This document shows, in pieces, positions 5,969 through 7,491 of a stretch of 7,491 bases of DNA. The position numbers and the translations under genes were made by a program. A model generated the notes under the pieces. It ran no database searches and was not told where the DNA came from. It saw nothing but the letters and a program-made list of their open reading frames with translations. Within the stretch, counting starts at the first letter, position 1. Each line of letters starts with the position of its first letter. The stretch is from the NCBI GenBank assembly GCA_030592145.1, contig JAUVKJ010000079.1:1-7491 (forward strand), in the 5' to 3' direction. The DNA is from Bacteroides sp. (lineage in GTDB: Bacteria; Bacteroidota; Bacteroidia; Bacteroidales; SM23-62).

Positions 5969-7491
5969 TCAGAAGGATCCCCTTTACCATATTATTTCTT
6001 TTCCCAATGATCCTGGTTTCATACGGTGGACTGGCACAGGAACCGGAATTCCAGGTCCACCGCTCGGGAAACAAGATTATCCTTGAGAGCAAGGTTTATT
6101 ACATACACATTGTCAGCGAAAAGGAAACCCTCTACGGCATCAGCAGGGCATACAATGTCACCGAGAAGGTGATCGCATCCGAAAACCCGGATATATTTGC
6201 GGGACTCCGGACGGGTATGGTTCTGAAGATCCCGGCAGACCCGGTTGTAGATGAATCAGAGGCAATACGTGAAACAGAAGATTATATCTATCATATTATA
6301 AAGGAAGGAGAGACGCTTTATTTCCTTTCCGGAAAGTACGGCATTGATGTGGTGGAGATCGAGAGGGCGAACCCGGAGGTAAGGATATCCGACCTGCAGA
6401 TCAACCAGGTACTGAAGATCCCCAGGCGCAAGAGTTCTATAAAAGAAAGGGGTTTCCCGTCCGACAGTTTTGTCTATCATCACGTACAGGCGGGAGAAAC
6501 CCTGTACAGCCTCTCGGTCAAATATGACGTGAGCATTGAAGAGATCAAGGAGATCAACCCGGAGCTGCGCTGGGGGGAAATGAAGTACGATGAATACATA
6601 AAGATTCCCCGCCTGACGGACAGGACGGAAGCGGCACGTGGAGAAGGTGATGCGGATAGCCTTGAGACGTATAGCTTTGAGGCGGACAGCCTCACCGGCT
6701 TCATCGATACCATTACTGAACCCTCTGACACGGTAGGGGTTCCCTTCTGGTCAACCATCCGTATGAGGCGAATACGCCCGGAACCCATCAGCGGATCCAT
6801 AAAGGTAGCCATGTTGCTGCCCCTTGACCTGCACTGGGATGAGGTCATCGATACCCTGGAGATCATTGAAGGGGAGGAGGGACATCTCGTCCCTGTTGAG
6901 GAGGAAGAAGAACAGATCGTGAATCAGCGGATCATCGGTTATCTGGAGTTTTACGAGGGCGTATTGCTGGCCATTGATTCACTAATAAAACAGGGGCACT
7001 CGGTTACCCTGACTACCTATGATACCGGACGGGACCGTGAAAGGACCCGGGAAATTCTCCGCAAACCGGAAATGGAGGATATGGACCTGATCATCGGGCC
7101 GGTTAGTTACTGGAACCTTGAGATCGCTGCCGACTTTGCCAGGGAACATGAGATACCGCTGGTTTCCCCCTTTTCTTCCGGCAAGGAGGTTGTGCAGTAC
7201 AATCCCTGGGTATTCCAGGTAACCCCCACCTATGAAATTGAGTTCAGGGCCTGGGCGGATTACCTTTCCGGCTACTATAATAAGACGATGATACTGGTAC
7301 ACAGCGGTGATTCAAACGAATACCACCGGATCCGTTTCCTGAAGAACGAGCTTTTCCAAAGGATATCAGCCAAGGCAGATCTGGAGGACCTGGTATTCAA
7401 GGAGGTGATCATAAATGACAGCGTTTTTGTTAACATGGCCCATGTTCTCAACCAGGAACAGGAAAACCTCGTCATCATACCCTCCAATAAT
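5965..7491 (+). CDS. Exported triple-LysM protein with PBP1-like (LpoA-like) C-terminal domain, partial
   Basis: Open frame of 509 codons from the ATG at 5965, still open at the right edge, so the C-terminus is missing. The start overlaps the purC stop as ATGA. Residues 1-24 form a signal peptide (MIRR, then a hydrophobic run, ending GGLAQ) without a lipobox Cys. Three LysM repeats follow at about 44-90, 107-153 and 169-215, each with a Y-x-(H/V)-x-V-x-x-x-E-T-L-Y core, an ENP/ANP/INP triplet and a closing (V/Y)LKIP or YIKIP. LysM binds N-acetylglucosamine-containing glycans such as peptidoglycan. A linker rich in Asp, Glu and Ser (about 216-276) leads to a type-1 periplasmic-binding fold starting KVAMLLPLD (280-288), with YDTGRD (352-357), LIIGPV (375-380) and IPLVSPFSS (397-405). 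This resembles the LpoA family, whose C-terminal domain activates a peptidoglycan synthase, and also amino-acid-type binding proteins. An acidic insertion (about 301-317, including VEEEEEQ) splits the first strand and helix. Periplasmic, murein-associated; the ligand or partner is unknown. Confidence 0.85.
   Translation, partial: MIRRIPFTILFLFPMILVSYGGLAQEPEFQVHRSGNKIILESKVYYIHIVSEKETLYGISRAYNVTEKVIASENPDIFAGLRTGMVLKIPADPVVDESEAIRETEDYIYHIIKEGETLYFLSGKYGIDVVEIERANPEVRISDLQINQVLKIPRRKSSIKERGFPSDSFVYHHVQAGETLYSLSVKYDVSIEEIKEINPELRWGEMKYDEYIKIPRLTDRTEAARGEGDADSLETYSFEADSLTGFIDTITEPSDTVGVPFWSTIRMRRIRPEPISGSIKVAMLLPLDLHWDEVIDTLEIIEGEEGHLVPVEEEEEQIVNQRIIGYLEFYEGVLLAIDSLIKQGHSVTLTTYDTGRDRERTREILRKPEMEDMDLIIGPVSYWNLEIAADFAREHEIPLVSPFSSGKEVVQYNPWVFQVTPTYEIEFRAWADYLSGYYNKTMILVHSGDSNEYHRIRFLKNELFQRISAKADLEDLVFKEVIINDSVFVNMAHVLNQEQENLVIIPSNN

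Noticed and set aside
6480..7487. Minus-strand open frames opposite the LysM gene (128, 106 and 70 residues)
   Set aside because: The plus-strand frame is continuous for 509 codons with clear LysM and PBP1 motifs; the antisense frames have low-complexity Ser/Arg-rich sequence and no family features.

Overview
The window reads as chromosomal DNA from a member of the Bacteroidota, most likely Bacteroidales or a related marine or gut lineage. Four things point there: the long, eukaryote-like PurC; the phoH-purC-LysM gene order; start codons preceded by A/T-rich leaders without Shine-Dalgarno sequences; and a promoter that fits the Bacteroidota pattern TTG-N20-TAnnTTTG. Base composition is moderate, with the 1039-2220 gene more A+T-rich than its neighbours. 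Nearly all of the window is coding. No rRNA, tRNA, CRISPR array, insertion sequence or origin was seen, and no gap without a gene exceeds 100 bases.

Left part (1-966, + strand): the last 43 codons of a probable sulfatase, then an exported SGNH/GDSL esterase that carries both a twin-arginine motif and a lipobox. The pair looks like the edge of a polysaccharide-degradation locus that removes sulfate and acyl groups from glycans. This is an inference, because the locus itself lies outside the window.

Middle part (1039-3947, - strand): three genes read leftward. In transcription order they are a SAM hydroxide adenosyltransferase-family protein (DUF62), MazG nucleotide pyrophosphohydrolase 31 bp behind it, and an AAA_14/DUF4143 ATPase 94 bp further on. 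The ATPase has its own good promoter, an inverted repeat over that promoter and a lower G+C content, so it is probably an independent and possibly acquired unit.

Right part (4045-7491, + strand): phoH, purC and a large LysM protein read rightward as a tight operon, with a 28-bp gap and then a 4-bp ATGA overlap. The LysM protein runs off the window edge. It has a signal peptide, three LysM repeats and the beginning of a type-1 periplasmic-binding-protein fold resembling LpoA, which suggests a peptidoglycan-bound regulator or sensor. The 97-bp gap between the DUF62 gene and phoH holds a candidate phoH promoter with a near-perfect 19-bp palindrome in its spacer.

No clearly new multi-gene system is visible. 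The points most worth a second look are the DUF62 protein lacking the usual Asp-Arg-His triad, the LysM-PBP1 fusion coupled to purC, and the two promoter-associated dyads.
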